From Mycobacterium montefiorense (GTDB taxonomy: Bacteria; Actinomycetota; Actinomycetes; Mycobacteriales; Mycobacteriaceae), in the NCBI RefSeq assembly GCF_003112775.1, contig NZ_BFCH01000018.1, positions 372,001 to 436,000 on the forward strand: a stretch of DNA of 64,000 nucleotides, given 5' to 3'. The position numbers and the translations under genes are program-made. Positions 11,425 through 20,146 of this stretch are shown in pieces (position 1 is the first letter of the stretch; each line of letters begins with the position of its first letter). Under the pieces are notes generated by a model that had not been told where the DNA came from, searched no databases, and saw nothing but the letters and a program-made list of their open reading frames with translations.

Positions 11425-13143
11425 ATGAATGACGAGAACGGTGCGAGCGGCGTGACCGGGGGGCGGCTCGCGACAGCGCGTGAACTCGGCGGCGTTGGGG
11501 TGCGAAAGATGTTGCAGCGCGGCGGAATTATCGAAGAATCAGTGACACCACTATCGACCGACCCGCCCGCCGTAGCTCAATTGCTGGGTGCACCGTGGTA
11601 CGACGAGCGGCTGGCCAAGCTGGCCGACGAGCTGGGCCGCGACGCCGGCGACGTGCGCGCCGAGGCGGCGGGGTATCTGCGCGAGATGGCGGCCTCGCTG
11701 GACGAGCGGGCGGTGCACGGCTGGCGCGGGTTCAGCCGCTGGCTGATGCGGGCCTACGACGTGCTGGTCGACGAGGACCAGATTGCGCAGCTGCGCACGC
11801 TGGATCGCAAAGCGACGCTGGCTTTCGCCTTTTCGCACCGGTCGTACTTGGACGGCATGCTGCTGCCGGAGATGATCTTGGCCAACCGGCTTTCGGCGGC
11901 GTTTACGTTCGGCGGGGCCAACTTGAACTTCTTCCCGATGGGCGGCTTTGCCAAGCGCACCGGGACGATCTTCATTCGGCGTCAGACCAAGGACATTCCC
12001 GTGTACCGGTTCGTGTTGCGCGCCTACACTGCCGCGCTGGTACAAGACCACACCAACCTCACCTGGTCGATCGAAGGTGGCCGGACCCGAACCGGCAAGC
12101 TGAGACCTCCGGTGTTCGGCATCTTGTGCTACCTCACCGACGCCGTCGACGAAATCGACGGCCCCGAAGTGTATTTGGTGCCGACCTCGATCGTGTACGA
12201 CCAGCTGCACGAGGTCGAGGCGATGACCACCGAAGCCTACGGCGCGGTGAAACGGCCCGAAGACCTTCGCTTCCTGGTCGGCCTGGCCCGCCAGCAGGGC
12301 AAGCGGCTCGGTCGGGCTTACCTCGACTTCGGCGAGCCGCTGCCGCTGCGCAAACGTCTCGAGGAGATGCGCGGCGACGAAGTGGGGACCGGGACCGAGA
12401 TCGAACGCATCGCCTTGGACGTCGAACACCGGATCAACCGCGCGACAGCGGTCACTCCCACCGCGGTGGTGAATCTGGCGTTGCTGGGTGCGGATCGGTC
12501 GTTGTCGATCAGCGAGGTGCTGGCCACCGTGCAACCGTTGGCCAGCTACATCACGGCGCGAAACTGGGCGGTCGCCGGTGCCGCGGACCTGACCAATCGC
12601 TCCACGATTCGGTGGACGTTGCACCAGCTCGTGGCCTCCGGCGTGGTCAGCGTGTACGAAGCCGGCACCGAAGCGGTGTGGGGGATCGGCGAGGATCAGC
12701 ACCTGGTCGCGGCGTTCTACCGCAATACCGCGATCCACATCTTGGTCGATCGCGCCATCGCCGAAACGGCCTTGCTGGCCGCCGTCGAAGGCGCGGAGAA
12801 GTCCGCCGACGGCATGGTTTCGCCGGTGACGGTGCGCGACGAGGCGTTGAGCTTGCGTGAGTTGCTGAAGTTCGAGTTCCTGTTCTCCGGCCGTGCCCAG
12901 TTCGAGAAGGAGCTGGCCGACGAAGTGCGGCTGATCGGACCGGTGGAGGACACCAGCAAGCCCGCTGCCGCCGCTGACGTGCGGGGGCTGCTGAAGTCGG
13001 CCGATCTACTGCTGGCGCACCTGGTGCTGCGGCCGTTCCTGGACGCCTACCACATCGTCGCCGACCGGCTGGCCGCCCTTGAAGAGGAGTCGCTCGACGA
13101 AAACGCGTTCCTCGCCGAATGTCTCGACGTGGGCAAGCAGTGA
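11425..13143 (+). CDS. plsB1: Glycerol-3-phosphate acyltransferase-like PlsB1, C-terminally truncated by frameshift
   Basis: Acyl transfer to glycerol-3-phosphate in phospholipid or triacylglycerol synthesis is the expected role. Motifs: HRSYLD (acyltransferase block I, HX4D), FFPMGGFAKRTGTIFIRR, and the glycerol-phosphate-binding IEGGRTRTGK. A strong ribosome site GAAGGAGAAC precedes the ATG. The 572-aa frame stops right after CLDVGKQ, while a coherent C-terminal helix continues in another frame to 13300 (see the next entry). The conserved acyltransferase blocks lie far upstream of the break. The gene matches Rv1551 by position. Confidence 0.88.
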   Translation: MNDENGASGVTGGRLATARELGGVGVRKMLQRGGIIEESVTPLSTDPPAVAQLLGAPWYDERLAKLADELGRDAGDVRAEAAGYLREMAASLDERAVHGWRGFSRWLMRAYDVLVDEDQIAQLRTLDRKATLAFAFSHRSYLDGMLLPEMILANRLSAAFTFGGANLNFFPMGGFAKRTGTIFIRRQTKDIPVYRFVLRAYTAALVQDHTNLTWSIEGGRTRTGKLRPPVFGILCYLTDAVDEIDGPEVYLVPTSIVYDQLHEVEAMTTEAYGAVKRPEDLRFLVGLARQQGKRLGRAYLDFGEPLPLRKRLEEMRGDEVGTGTEIERIALDVEHRINRATAVTPTAVVNLALLGADRSLSISEVLATVQPLASYITARNWAVAGAADLTNRSTIRWTLHQLVASGVVSVYEAGTEAVWGIGEDQHLVAAFYRNTAIHILVDRAIAETALLAAVEGAEKSADGMVSPVTVRDEALSLRELLKFEFLFSGRAQFEKELADEVRLIGPVEDTSKPAAAADVRGLLKSADLLLAHLVLRPFLDAYHIVADRLAALEEESLDENAFLAECLDVGKQ

Positions 13144-13300
13144 GCTCTTCAAGACCGCGCTGCGGCTGGCGCGCCATCGCGAGCTGGTCGACGGCGCCGA
13201 CCGGGAGAACATCGCCAAGCGCCGCAAGGAGTTCGCGGACGAGATCGCGACCGCGACTCGACGCGTCAACGCGATCGCCGAGCTCGCCCGGACGCAGTGA
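13142..13300 (+). pseudogene. Detached out-of-frame C-terminus of plsB1
   Basis: Reading in frame 2 from 13142 gives ELFKTALRLARHRELVDG and continues to IAELARTQ and a stop at 13300. It is rich in Arg, Lys and Glu heptads and looks like the natural last helices of PlsB1, but it is not in frame with the upstream 572 codons. Adding both parts gives about the length I recall for Rv1551 (about 620 aa), less roughly 15 residues. A short deletion whose length is not a multiple of three fits best; an assembly error is possible. Confidence 0.65.
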
Positions 13301-13375
13301 TTCGCGCCGCGGTCGCTGGCCCAAACAGCTTGCGCGCCATGCATGGGATGGTCAATCGAGCCTAAAGTGGTGGAC

Positions 13376-13813
13376 ATGCCGCTTACCGGAGAGTACGAAC
13401 CGTCACCGTGGGATTGGTCCCGCGAACAAGCCGACAAATACGCCGAATCCGGCGGAGCCGAGGCCGCGGATATGAAGGGCAAGCCCATCATTCTGCTGAT
13501 CACGATCGGAGCCAAGACCGGCAAGCTCCGCAAGACGCCGCTGATGCGGGTCGAGCACGACGGTGAGTACGCCGTGGTCGCCTCGCTCGGCGGTGCCCCG
13601 AAGAACCCGGTCTGGTACTACAACATCGACAAGAACCCACGGGTCGAGTTGCAAGACGGGTCGGTCACCCGCGACTACGACGCCCGTGAGGTGTTCGGAG
13701 ACGAGAAAGCCGTCTGGTGGGAGCGCGCCGTGGCGGCGTGGCCGGACTACGCGGACTACCAGACGAAGACCGATCGCCAGATTCCGGTGTTCGTGCTGAC
13801 CCCGGTGAGCTGA
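13376..13813 (+). CDS. Deazaflavin (F420)-dependent nitroreductase family protein (Rv1558-like)
   Basis: 145 aa of the Ddn-like split-barrel family. It contains [15 protein letters not shown] (F420 phosphate-binding region), [19 protein letters not shown] and the C-terminal VFVLTPV. These enzymes use reduced F420 for quinone or nitro reduction. The ATG at 13376 is chosen over 13343: a -10-like TAAAGT at 13363-13368 lies 7 nt before it, which makes a leaderless start likely, and the protein then begins MPLTGEY as in Rv1558. Confidence 0.9.
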   Translation: MPLTGEYEPSPWDWSREQADKYAESGGAEAADMKGKPIILLITIGAKTGKLRKTPLMRVEHDGEYAVVASLGGAPKNPVWYYNIDKNPRVELQDGSVTRDYDAREVFGDEKAVWWERAVAAWPDYADYQTKTDRQIPVFVLTPVS

Positions 13814-13856
13814 GCCGATTAGGCAGCTGACCGGGGGTGCGTGGCACCATTAATCG

Positions 13857-15152
13857 GTGTCCGCTGAACTGAACGGTCCCCCGAGCACGTCTCCGCTGTG
13901 CGCGGCCGACATTGACAGTGCCGCTGAGCGGATCGCTGCGGTAGTCACGCCGACCCCGCTGCAGTTCAGCGATCGGCTGTCGGCGATCACCGGTGCGCAG
14001 GTCTACCTCAAGCGTGAGGACCTGCAGATTGTGCGTTCCTACAAGCTACGAGGCGCCTACAACCTGCTGGTGCAACTGTCCGATGAAGAGATCGGCGCCG
14101 GCGTGGTGTGCTCCTCGGCGGGCAACCACGCGCAGGGGTTTGCCTACGCGTGCCGCGTCCTGGGCGTGCATGGCCGCGTCTATGTGCCGGCCAAAACGCC
14201 CAAACAGAAGCGCGACCGAATCCGCTATCACGGGGGCAGCTCCATCGAGCTGATCGTGGGGGGATCGACCTATGATCTGGCCGCCGACGCGGCACTCGAG
14301 GACACCGCGCGCACCGGCGCGACGCTGGTGCCACCGTATGACGACCCGCGCACGATTGCCGGCCAGGGCACCATCGCCGTCGAGGTGCTGGACCAGCTCA
14401 ACAAACTTGGTATCGGGGAGCCCGGCTTGGTGGTGGTTCCCGTGGGCGGCGGTGGCTGCATCGCCGGCATTACGACCTATCTGGCCGAGCGGACCGACAA
14501 CACGGCGGTGCTCGGTATCGAGCCGGCCGGCGCCGCGGCGATGATGGCTGCACTGGCGGCCGGCGAGCCGGTGACGCTGAGCCATGTGGACCAGTTCGTC
14601 GACGGCGCCGCGGTAAACCGGGCGGGCACCTTGACGCATGCCGCGCTGGCCGCCGCGGGGGACATGGTGTCGATCACGGCGGTCGACGAGGGCGCGGTGT
14701 GCACCGCGATGCTGGACCTGTACCAGAACGAAGGCATCATCGCCGAGCCGGCGGGCGCGCTGTCCGTCGCCGGACTGCTGGAAGCCGAAGTCGAGCCCGG
14801 ATCCACCGTCGTGTGCCTCATTTCGGGCGGCAACAACGACGTATCGCGCTACGGCGAGGTGCTGGAGCGCTCACTGGTCCACCTCGGCCTCAAGCACTAC
14901 TTCCTGGTGGATTTCCCGCAGGAGCCCGGTTCGCTGCGCCGATTCCTCGACCACGTGCTGGGCCCGAACGACGACGTCACCCTGTTCGAGTACGTCAAGC
15001 GCAACAACCGGGAGACCGGTGAGGCGCTGGTCGGTATTCAGCTGGGGTCGTCGGCGGACCTGGACGATCTACTAGTCCGGATGTGCGAGACCGAGATTCA
15101 CATCGAGAAGCTGCAACCGGGCTCGCCGGCCTACCGGTATCTGCTGCTGTAG
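13857..15152 (+). CDS. ilvA: Threonine dehydratase (biosynthetic)
   Basis: PLP enzyme converting L-threonine to 2-oxobutanoate, the first step of isoleucine synthesis. 431 aa with GTG start. The PLP lysine lies in SYKLRGAYN, the phosphate loop is VGGGGCIAG, and SSAGNHAQGFAYA is the substrate loop. A single ACT-like regulatory domain occupies the C-terminus (HYFLVDFPQEPGSLRRFLDHVLG onward), typical of the short Gram-positive IlvA. The gene is followed by a remnant of a PPOX gene on the other strand. Confidence 0.95.
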   Translation: MSAELNGPPSTSPLCAADIDSAAERIAAVVTPTPLQFSDRLSAITGAQVYLKREDLQIVRSYKLRGAYNLLVQLSDEEIGAGVVCSSAGNHAQGFAYACRVLGVHGRVYVPAKTPKQKRDRIRYHGGSSIELIVGGSTYDLAADAALEDTARTGATLVPPYDDPRTIAGQGTIAVEVLDQLNKLGIGEPGLVVVPVGGGGCIAGITTYLAERTDNTAVLGIEPAGAAAMMAALAAGEPVTLSHVDQFVDGAAVNRAGTLTHAALAAAGDMVSITAVDEGAVCTAMLDLYQNEGIIAEPAGALSVAGLLEAEVEPGSTVVCLISGGNNDVSRYGEVLERSLVHLGLKHYFLVDFPQEPGSLRRFLDHVLGPNDDVTLFEYVKRNNRETGEALVGIQLGSSADLDDLLVRMCETEIHIEKLQPGSPAYRYLLL

Positions 15153-15219
15153 TCCGCCACCGCGGGTCGTGCGTGAGGTAGTCCGGCGCTGGGATCGCGG
15201 CCTCCAGGTCGTCGGCTGC
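15153..15219 (-). pseudogene. 3'-end remnant of a PPOX-family gene
   Basis: Minus-strand translation gives DDLEAAIPAPDYLTHDPR, closely matching the C-terminus DDLDPAIPVPDYLIHYSR of the intact PPOX protein at 19472-20125. The nucleotides 15153-15215 align without gaps to 19468-19530 with about 50 of 63 positions identical (hand count). The stop codon of the intact copy (TGA) is TGG here. Homology ends around 15219, so only the tail survives, directly downstream of ilvA. Confidence 0.75.
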
Positions 15220-15307
15220 TAGACGAAACATATTCTTGCATAGTCGAATACACGGATCAGATGGACTGTGCAGCGGTTCCGTCGCCTAACTTCGGTAGCA
15301 TCCAACT

Positions 15308-16246
15308 GTGGGTGCAGGAGGCAGAGACGGTGTTCTCGTCTGTGGTGAGACGCTGGTCGACATGGTCCCGGTCGTTGATCAGTCGGCGTTATGGCGATCA
15401 GTTCCCGGGGGTGGCCCATACAACACGGCGATCGCCGCGGCCAAGCTTGGTACACGCACGGCCTTGCTCACCCATGTCTCCAACGATGCGTTTGGCCGGC
15501 AGTGCGTCGCGAACCTCATCAAAGCGGGTGTCGATGAATCGTTGGTGATGACGCACGACGCCCCAACGACATTGGCCATCGCCCAAGTTGATGAGTTCGG
15601 CGTCGCGCAGTACAGCTTTTACTGGCAGGGCACCGCCAACGACGTGGTGTGCTCACCACTTCCTGATGCCGTGCTCGCTCCCACGGTGATCTGGGTCGGC
15701 TCGCTCGCGAGTGTGCTCTGGCCGAGCCGTGAGGCGATGCGTAGCTGGATCGTCGAACGGTATCCCGACACCCCCGTCACGTTCGATGTGAACATCCGCC
15801 CGACGCTTATCGATGACCGGGAAACTTATGCTCAGCGCATTGCGCCGTGGTTATCCATCGCCGAGGTTGCCCGCGCCAGCGCCGAAGACCTCGAGTTTCT
15901 TTATCCGGGAGAATCGATCGAGGATGTGATCGCACGCTGGTTTCACGACCATCCGGGCATTCAGATTGCCCTTGTTACGTGCGGGATTTCGGGATCATTG
16001 GCGTTCCAGCGGGGTAGCGATATCCCCCTGAAAACTCCGCCCCTGAAGGTGAGGGTCGCCGATACCGTCGGCGCGGGAGATACCTACACTGGGGCCTTTC
16101 TAGAGGGCTTCTACCAGCGGCAGCTTGATCTTCCCCAAGCGTTGTGGCGCGCGGCGGTGGCATCGGCGATCACTTGTACGCGCCCGGGCGCACAGCCCCC
16201 CACCGCGTCCGAGCTCGCCGAAGAGTTGCGCCGGCATCCCATCTAG
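15308..16246 (+). CDS. PfkB-family carbohydrate kinase (fructokinase-like)
   Basis: 312 aa ribokinase-fold sugar kinase. N-terminal VCGETLVDMVP and GGGPYNTAIAAAKLG (substrate-binding region) and the C-terminal catalytic signature DTVGAGDTYTGAFL, whose Asp is the general base, are all present. The neighbouring mannitol-type dehydrogenase suggests fructose as substrate, feeding fructose-6-phosphate to glycolysis; that is inference. GTG start at 15308 with a -10-like TAACTT at 15287-15292. It ends overlapping the convergent dehydrogenase gene by 4 nt. GC is lower than in flanking genes. Confidence 0.9.
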   Translation: MGAGGRDGVLVCGETLVDMVPVVDQSALWRSVPGGGPYNTAIAAAKLGTRTALLTHVSNDAFGRQCVANLIKAGVDESLVMTHDAPTTLAIAQVDEFGVAQYSFYWQGTANDVVCSPLPDAVLAPTVIWVGSLASVLWPSREAMRSWIVERYPDTPVTFDVNIRPTLIDDRETYAQRIAPWLSIAEVARASAEDLEFLYPGESIEDVIARWFHDHPGIQIALVTCGISGSLAFQRGSDIPLKTPPLKVRVADTVGAGDTYTGAFLEGFYQRQLDLPQALWRAAVASAITCTRPGAQPPTASELAEELRRHPI

Positions 16247-17730
16247 CCAGCCAGGCCTGCCACGGTCGCGCGGGCTCCCCGGGTATACAGGCTGTGCAGT
16301 GCGCATTGGTAGGCGTCGACGAAGCGTGACGAGTCGATGAGATCACCGAACACGGTCCGGTTGCCAAGGAAGGCGGTCGGGTCATCGCGCTGACGCCGCG
16401 CCATCGGGATCAGCTGCTGTGCCAAGCGATCGGCAATGTCGATGGGATCTCCGTTTTCGTCTATGCCCTCGCAATAGCGGGCCCAGCTCGCGATGATGGC
16501 GGCTGCGCATGCAATATCACCGCCAGCGCGGAGCTGGTCCCAGACCACGGGCAGCACGAACTTGGGAATGCGATTGGATGCGTTAGCACACAGACGGGTG
16601 ATCGTGTCGCCGACGGCCGCATTGGTGAATCGGTCGATCAAAGTGCGCTTGTAGTCGCTCAGATCGATCCCCGGTACAGCTGGCAGCGTGCGGGTGGCCT
16701 CGGTATCCATGTAGCGGCACAAGAACTTTGCAAATACCGGATCCTGTGCCACGTCATGCACCCAGCGGTAGCCGGCGAGATATCCGAAATAACAGAGTGC
16801 CTGATGGCCGCCATTGAGCAGCCGTAGTTTCATCACCTCGTACGGAGTCACGTCCCCGACCAGTTGCGCTCCTACGTCTTCCAGGCGTGGACGGCCCGAG
16901 ACGAAGCGGTCTTCGATCACCCACTGCGCGAATGGTTCGGCCACGACTGGCCAGGCATCGTCGATACCGAATTGGTTACGTACAAAGGCGATATCCTCGT
17001 CAGTGGTCGCCGGGGTAATGCGATCGACCATAGAGTTCGGGAACGCTCCATGCTGTTCGAGCCACGCTCCAAGCGCGGGGTCGTATGACTGCGCGAATGC
17101 GGTGAATGCGGTACGAGTGACAGCACCGTTGTCCGGGATGTTGTCGCACGACAAGATGGTGAAGGGTGCCAGTCCCTGCTCCTTTCGGCACGCCAGTGCA
17201 GCGATGACTAACCCGAAAGTGGTTGACGGTATGGCATCTGGCTGAAGGTCTGCCGTGATGGCAGGGTTTGACATGTCGAATTCCCCGGTGAGATCCGAAG
17301 TGTTGTAGCCGCCCTCGGTGACGGTCAACGTGACGATTTGGGTTGCCGGATCGGACATTCTCGAGATGACGTCATCGGGGCGGCGCGGCGCATGCAGATA
17401 TTCAACGATTGACCCGATGACCCTTGGCTCCGAGGTCCCATCAGCGCCGCGAATGTTCAACGTGTACAAACAATCCTGCGCGGCCATCACCTCATCCATG
17501 CGCCGATCCGCGGGCAATACACCGACGCCACAGATGCCCCAGTTCCGCTGATCTGGGAGCTCCAGGAGTTGATCAAGGTACCACGCTTGATGTGCACGAT
17601 GGAATCCTCCGACACCGATATGCACTATTGCGGGCGTAACGTCGGTACGCGAATAGGCTGGAACGTGTACCGGCAGAATGATTCTCGGCAGAGAAATGTC
17701 GTTTAGCGCCAGCATCACAGGCCGTGCCAT
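16243..17730 (-). CDS. Mannitol 2-dehydrogenase family polyol dehydrogenase
   Basis: 495 aa from the ATG at 17730. N-terminal Rossmann domain with IVHIGVGGFHRAHQAWYLDQL, mid-protein SCDNIPDNG and FPNSMVDRITPAT, and the catalytic-lysine region YEVMKLRLLNGGHQALCYFGYL, all typical of the long-chain polyol dehydrogenases that oxidise D-mannitol to D-fructose with NAD+. Arabinitol or another polyol is an alternative substrate. An ATG at 17715 (start MLALND) is an alternative start with better ribosome-site spacing. A minus-strand -10-like TATAGT lies at 17789-17794. Divergent from the MFS gene. Confidence 0.9.
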   Translation of the reverse strand: MARPVMLALNDISLPRIILPVHVPAYSRTDVTPAIVHIGVGGFHRAHQAWYLDQLLELPDQRNWGICGVGVLPADRRMDEVMAAQDCLYTLNIRGADGTSEPRVIGSIVEYLHAPRRPDDVISRMSDPATQIVTLTVTEGGYNTSDLTGEFDMSNPAITADLQPDAIPSTTFGLVIAALACRKEQGLAPFTILSCDNIPDNGAVTRTAFTAFAQSYDPALGAWLEQHGAFPNSMVDRITPATTDEDIAFVRNQFGIDDAWPVVAEPFAQWVIEDRFVSGRPRLEDVGAQLVGDVTPYEVMKLRLLNGGHQALCYFGYLAGYRWVHDVAQDPVFAKFLCRYMDTEATRTLPAVPGIDLSDYKRTLIDRFTNAAVGDTITRLCANASNRIPKFVLPVVWDQLRAGGDIACAAAIIASWARYCEGIDENGDPIDIADRLAQQLIPMARRQRDDPTAFLGNRTVFGDLIDSSRFVDAYQCALHSLYTRGARATVAGLAG

Positions 17731-17868
17731 CCTTTTCGTTTCGTTGTTGATCTTGTTTGCGCGAACGGCTTTCCTTGGCGCGCAACACACTATAGAGTCC
17801 CAAGCTGTTCTGGTGGCGTCGCTACGCCGTCGTTAATCAATGATGATTGGACGGGAGTTTTTCGACAA

Positions 17869-19467
17869 ATGACGGTGTCAAAGCCCGCCGGCAGGGTTTG
17901 GTCAGACGTGAATGATTCACGCGTGGATGTGAATCATTCAAACGAGAATGATTCAGCCGAGAATGATTCACACGTAGGCGAGAACGATTCAAACGGGAAT
18001 CAGTTAGACGAGAATTCCGGGCGATTCGCATACCCGCTCACGGCGACAATTGAGGAGACTAGCGAGGGTAAGTTCACCTCGATATTGATGGTCGGTGCCT
18101 TGGTTTCGGTGATCTCGTCGCTGCTCTACGGCTACGATACCGGCATCATTTCTGGTGCGTTACTGCAGATCCGCGCTCAATTCCAGATGGACGACCAGAC
18201 CACCGAGATGGTGACCTCCGCGATTTTGGCCGGAGCGATCATCGGTGCGCTGGCGGGCAGTAAGCTCAGTGAGAGATTCGGCCGCCGCAGGACCGTAATG
18301 ATGCTGTCGCTGGTCTTCGTCGTGGGCTCGCTTGCCTCGGCGCTCGCGCCCGCTGCGCTGGAACTTGCCATCGCCCGGGTCATCCTGGGATTCGCCGTAG
18401 GCGGTGCAACCCAGACGGTACCCATGTACATAGCCGAGCTTGCGCCGTCTAATCACCGCGGACGCCTCGTGTTGACGTTCCAGATCGGAATCGGCGCCGG
18501 AATTGTCATTGCCACCATTGTCGGTGCTGCGCAATCAATATCGTGGCGTATCGCTATCGGCTGTGCCGCACTGCCAGCGCTTCTCATGCTGGCGATGGCG
18601 TGGCGATTGCCGGAGAGTCCCCGCTGGCTGGTAGAGCAGGGACGTCATGTCGAGGTTGCACGCGCTGTCCTGCAACGACTTCGAGGGCAGTCTGCGAGCG
18701 TTGACTCGGAGTTGGCGGGCATAGTCGCAATCGACGACGAACAACGTCAGGCAGCCCGTCATGAGAGCGGATGGCGGGGCCTGCGGCGGCCATGGGTTCG
18801 TCCCGCGTTGGTTGTCGGCTGCGGAATAGCCATATTCACTCAGCTCAGCGGAATCGAAATGATCGTCTACTATGCGCCAACTATCCTGACCAGCAACGGG
18901 TTCAATCACTCGACGGCGCTTCAAGTCAGTGTTGGCCTGGGTGTCACCTACCTGATCATGATGATCGCCGGGTTATCCGTCGTCGATGTCGTCGGTCGCC
19001 GGCGCCTCACGCTGATGATGGTCCCCGGGGCGGCGATATCTCTGTTCGTACTGGGCGGGTTGTTCGTCACCGGTCACAGTGATCGCGACGATGTTCCGTT
19101 CATTGTGACCTGCCTGATCGTATTCATGTTCTTCAACGCAGGTGGCTTGCAGCTCATGGCATGGCTCACTGGTTCGGAGATCTATCCGCTCTCGGTCCGC
19201 GGTGCGGGGACCAGCGCCCAGGCTGTGACGCTGTGGACAACCAACTTGTTCATCACACTGACCCTGCTGACGTTGATCAACGCGGTAGGGGTCGGCCAGA
19301 CGATGTGGCTCTACGGGCTGTTCAACGTCTTGGCGTGGATATTCGTATTGGTGAAGATGCCTGACCTCACCGGCCGCAGTCTCGAAGACATCGAACAGAA
19401 GTTGCGTAGCGGTCATTTTTGCCCAGCGGACTTTCAGCGCCCTAGCCATTCTGAGCCGACGGCCTAG
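17869..19467 (+). CDS. MFS sugar/polyol transporter with unusual N-terminal tail
   Basis: 532 aa sugar-porter-family permease: YGYDTGIISGALLQIR after TM1, ERFGRRRTVMM between TM2 and TM3, PMYIAELAPSNHRGRLV after TM4, PESPRWLVEQGR in the central loop, and DVVGRRRLTLMM in the second half. Twelve membrane segments fit. Together with the kinase and dehydrogenase it forms an uptake-oxidation-phosphorylation route. The first ~70 residues are Asn/Asp/Ser-rich and encoded by repeated palindromes; relatives usually enter TM1 after 10-25 residues. The true start could be further downstream. Confidence 0.9.
   Translation: MTVSKPAGRVWSDVNDSRVDVNHSNENDSAENDSHVGENDSNGNQLDENSGRFAYPLTATIEETSEGKFTSILMVGALVSVISSLLYGYDTGIISGALLQIRAQFQMDDQTTEMVTSAILAGAIIGALAGSKLSERFGRRRTVMMLSLVFVVGSLASALAPAALELAIARVILGFAVGGATQTVPMYIAELAPSNHRGRLVLTFQIGIGAGIVIATIVGAAQSISWRIAIGCAALPALLMLAMAWRLPESPRWLVEQGRHVEVARAVLQRLRGQSASVDSELAGIVAIDDEQRQAARHESGWRGLRRPWVRPALVVGCGIAIFTQLSGIEMIVYYAPTILTSNGFNHSTALQVSVGLGVTYLIMMIAGLSVVDVVGRRRLTLMMVPGAAISLFVLGGLFVTGHSDRDDVPFIVTCLIVFMFFNAGGLQLMAWLTGSEIYPLSVRGAGTSAQAVTLWTTNLFITLTLLTLINAVGVGQTMWLYGLFNVLAWIFVLVKMPDLTGRSLEDIEQKLRSGHFCPADFQRPSHSEPTA
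17910..17991. repeat. Array of 10-11 bp palindromic units (TGAATGATTCA type)
   Basis: GAATGATTCA or a one-base variant starts at 17910, 17931 (GAATCATTCA), 17946, 17961 and 17982 (GAACGATTCA). Spacing is 21, 15, 15 and 21 nt. The first copy extends to GTGAATGATTCAC, a 13-bp palindrome. The array lies inside the annotated N-terminus of the transporter gene and keeps the frame. Confidence 0.8.
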
Positions 19468-19471
19468 CCCG

Positions 19472-20125
19472 TCACCGCGAGTAGTGGATTAGATAGTCCG
19501 GCACCGGGATAGCGGGATCCAGGTCGTCGGACGGTATCGGTGCGCCGGCCGTCAGGGTCAGCGGAACCACACCGGCCCAGTACGGCAGCGATAAATCCTC
19601 CGGCTCATCGGTGGGCCCGAACGGGGCCACCTTCGCCGAAACCTCGACCAGATCCAGGGCGAGCACCGCGGTCGCGGCGAGCTCCCGAGCATTCGGCGCC
19701 CTGCAGTCGGTGGAGCGTCCGGGTGCGATGTGGTCGAGCAGCCCCGCCAGCGCCGGCAACTTCTCCGCCGGGTCATCGACCAGGCGTGCGTCGCCGACGA
19801 CGATCACCGAGCGATAGACGAACGAATGTTCCAGCCCCGAACGGGCCAGCACCAGCCCGTCGATCAGGGTGGCGGTAACGCAGACGGGCAGGGCCTCCCT
19901 CGCGTTCAGCATGGGCCGGCTGCCGGTGGAACCGTGCAGGTAGAGGGTCTCGCCGAGGCGGGCGTGCGTGGTCGGCAGCACCACCGGACGGCCTTCGTTG
20001 AGGTAGCCCAGGTGACAGATCAGGGCCTCGTCAAGGATGCGATGGACGGTCTCGCGGTCGTAGCTGGCACGGTCGGAGTAACGCGTGGGCGTCGTTCGAG
20101 ACGTGCGGCGGTACGCGGTTTCCAT
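19472..20125 (-). CDS. Pyridoxamine 5'-phosphate oxidase family protein
   Basis: 217 aa FMN-binding split-barrel protein of the Pyridox_ox_2 type: ILDEALICHLGYLNEGRPVVLPTTHA, LYLHGSTGSRPMLN, ALPVCVTATLIDGLVLARSGLEHSFVYRSV. Start ATG at 20125 has AGAAGGG 8 nt upstream; the longer frame reaches into the divergent gene. It diverges from a MocR regulator over a shared operator, so it is probably that regulator's target. Its stop lies 4 nt from the MFS stop. It may act in vitamin B6 or antibiotic/flavin chemistry; function is not established. Confidence 0.82.
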   Translation of the reverse strand: METAYRRTSRTTPTRYSDRASYDRETVHRILDEALICHLGYLNEGRPVVLPTTHARLGETLYLHGSTGSRPMLNAREALPVCVTATLIDGLVLARSGLEHSFVYRSVIVVGDARLVDDPAEKLPALAGLLDHIAPGRSTDCRAPNARELAATAVLALDLVEVSAKVAPFGPTDEPEDLSLPYWAGVVPLTLTAGAPIPSDDLDPAIPVPDYLIHYSR

Positions 20126-20146
20126 CGAGTTGCCCTTCTTTTTGTA

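Noticed and set aside
15153..15231. Small minus-strand gene reading into ilvA
   Set aside because: Only the PPOX-like tail has sense; the rest overlaps ilvA and the stop codon is lost. Kept as a pseudogene remnant.
17910..17991. CRISPR array
   Set aside because: Units are only 10-11 nt, spacers 5-11 nt and in frame with the transporter; no cas genes.
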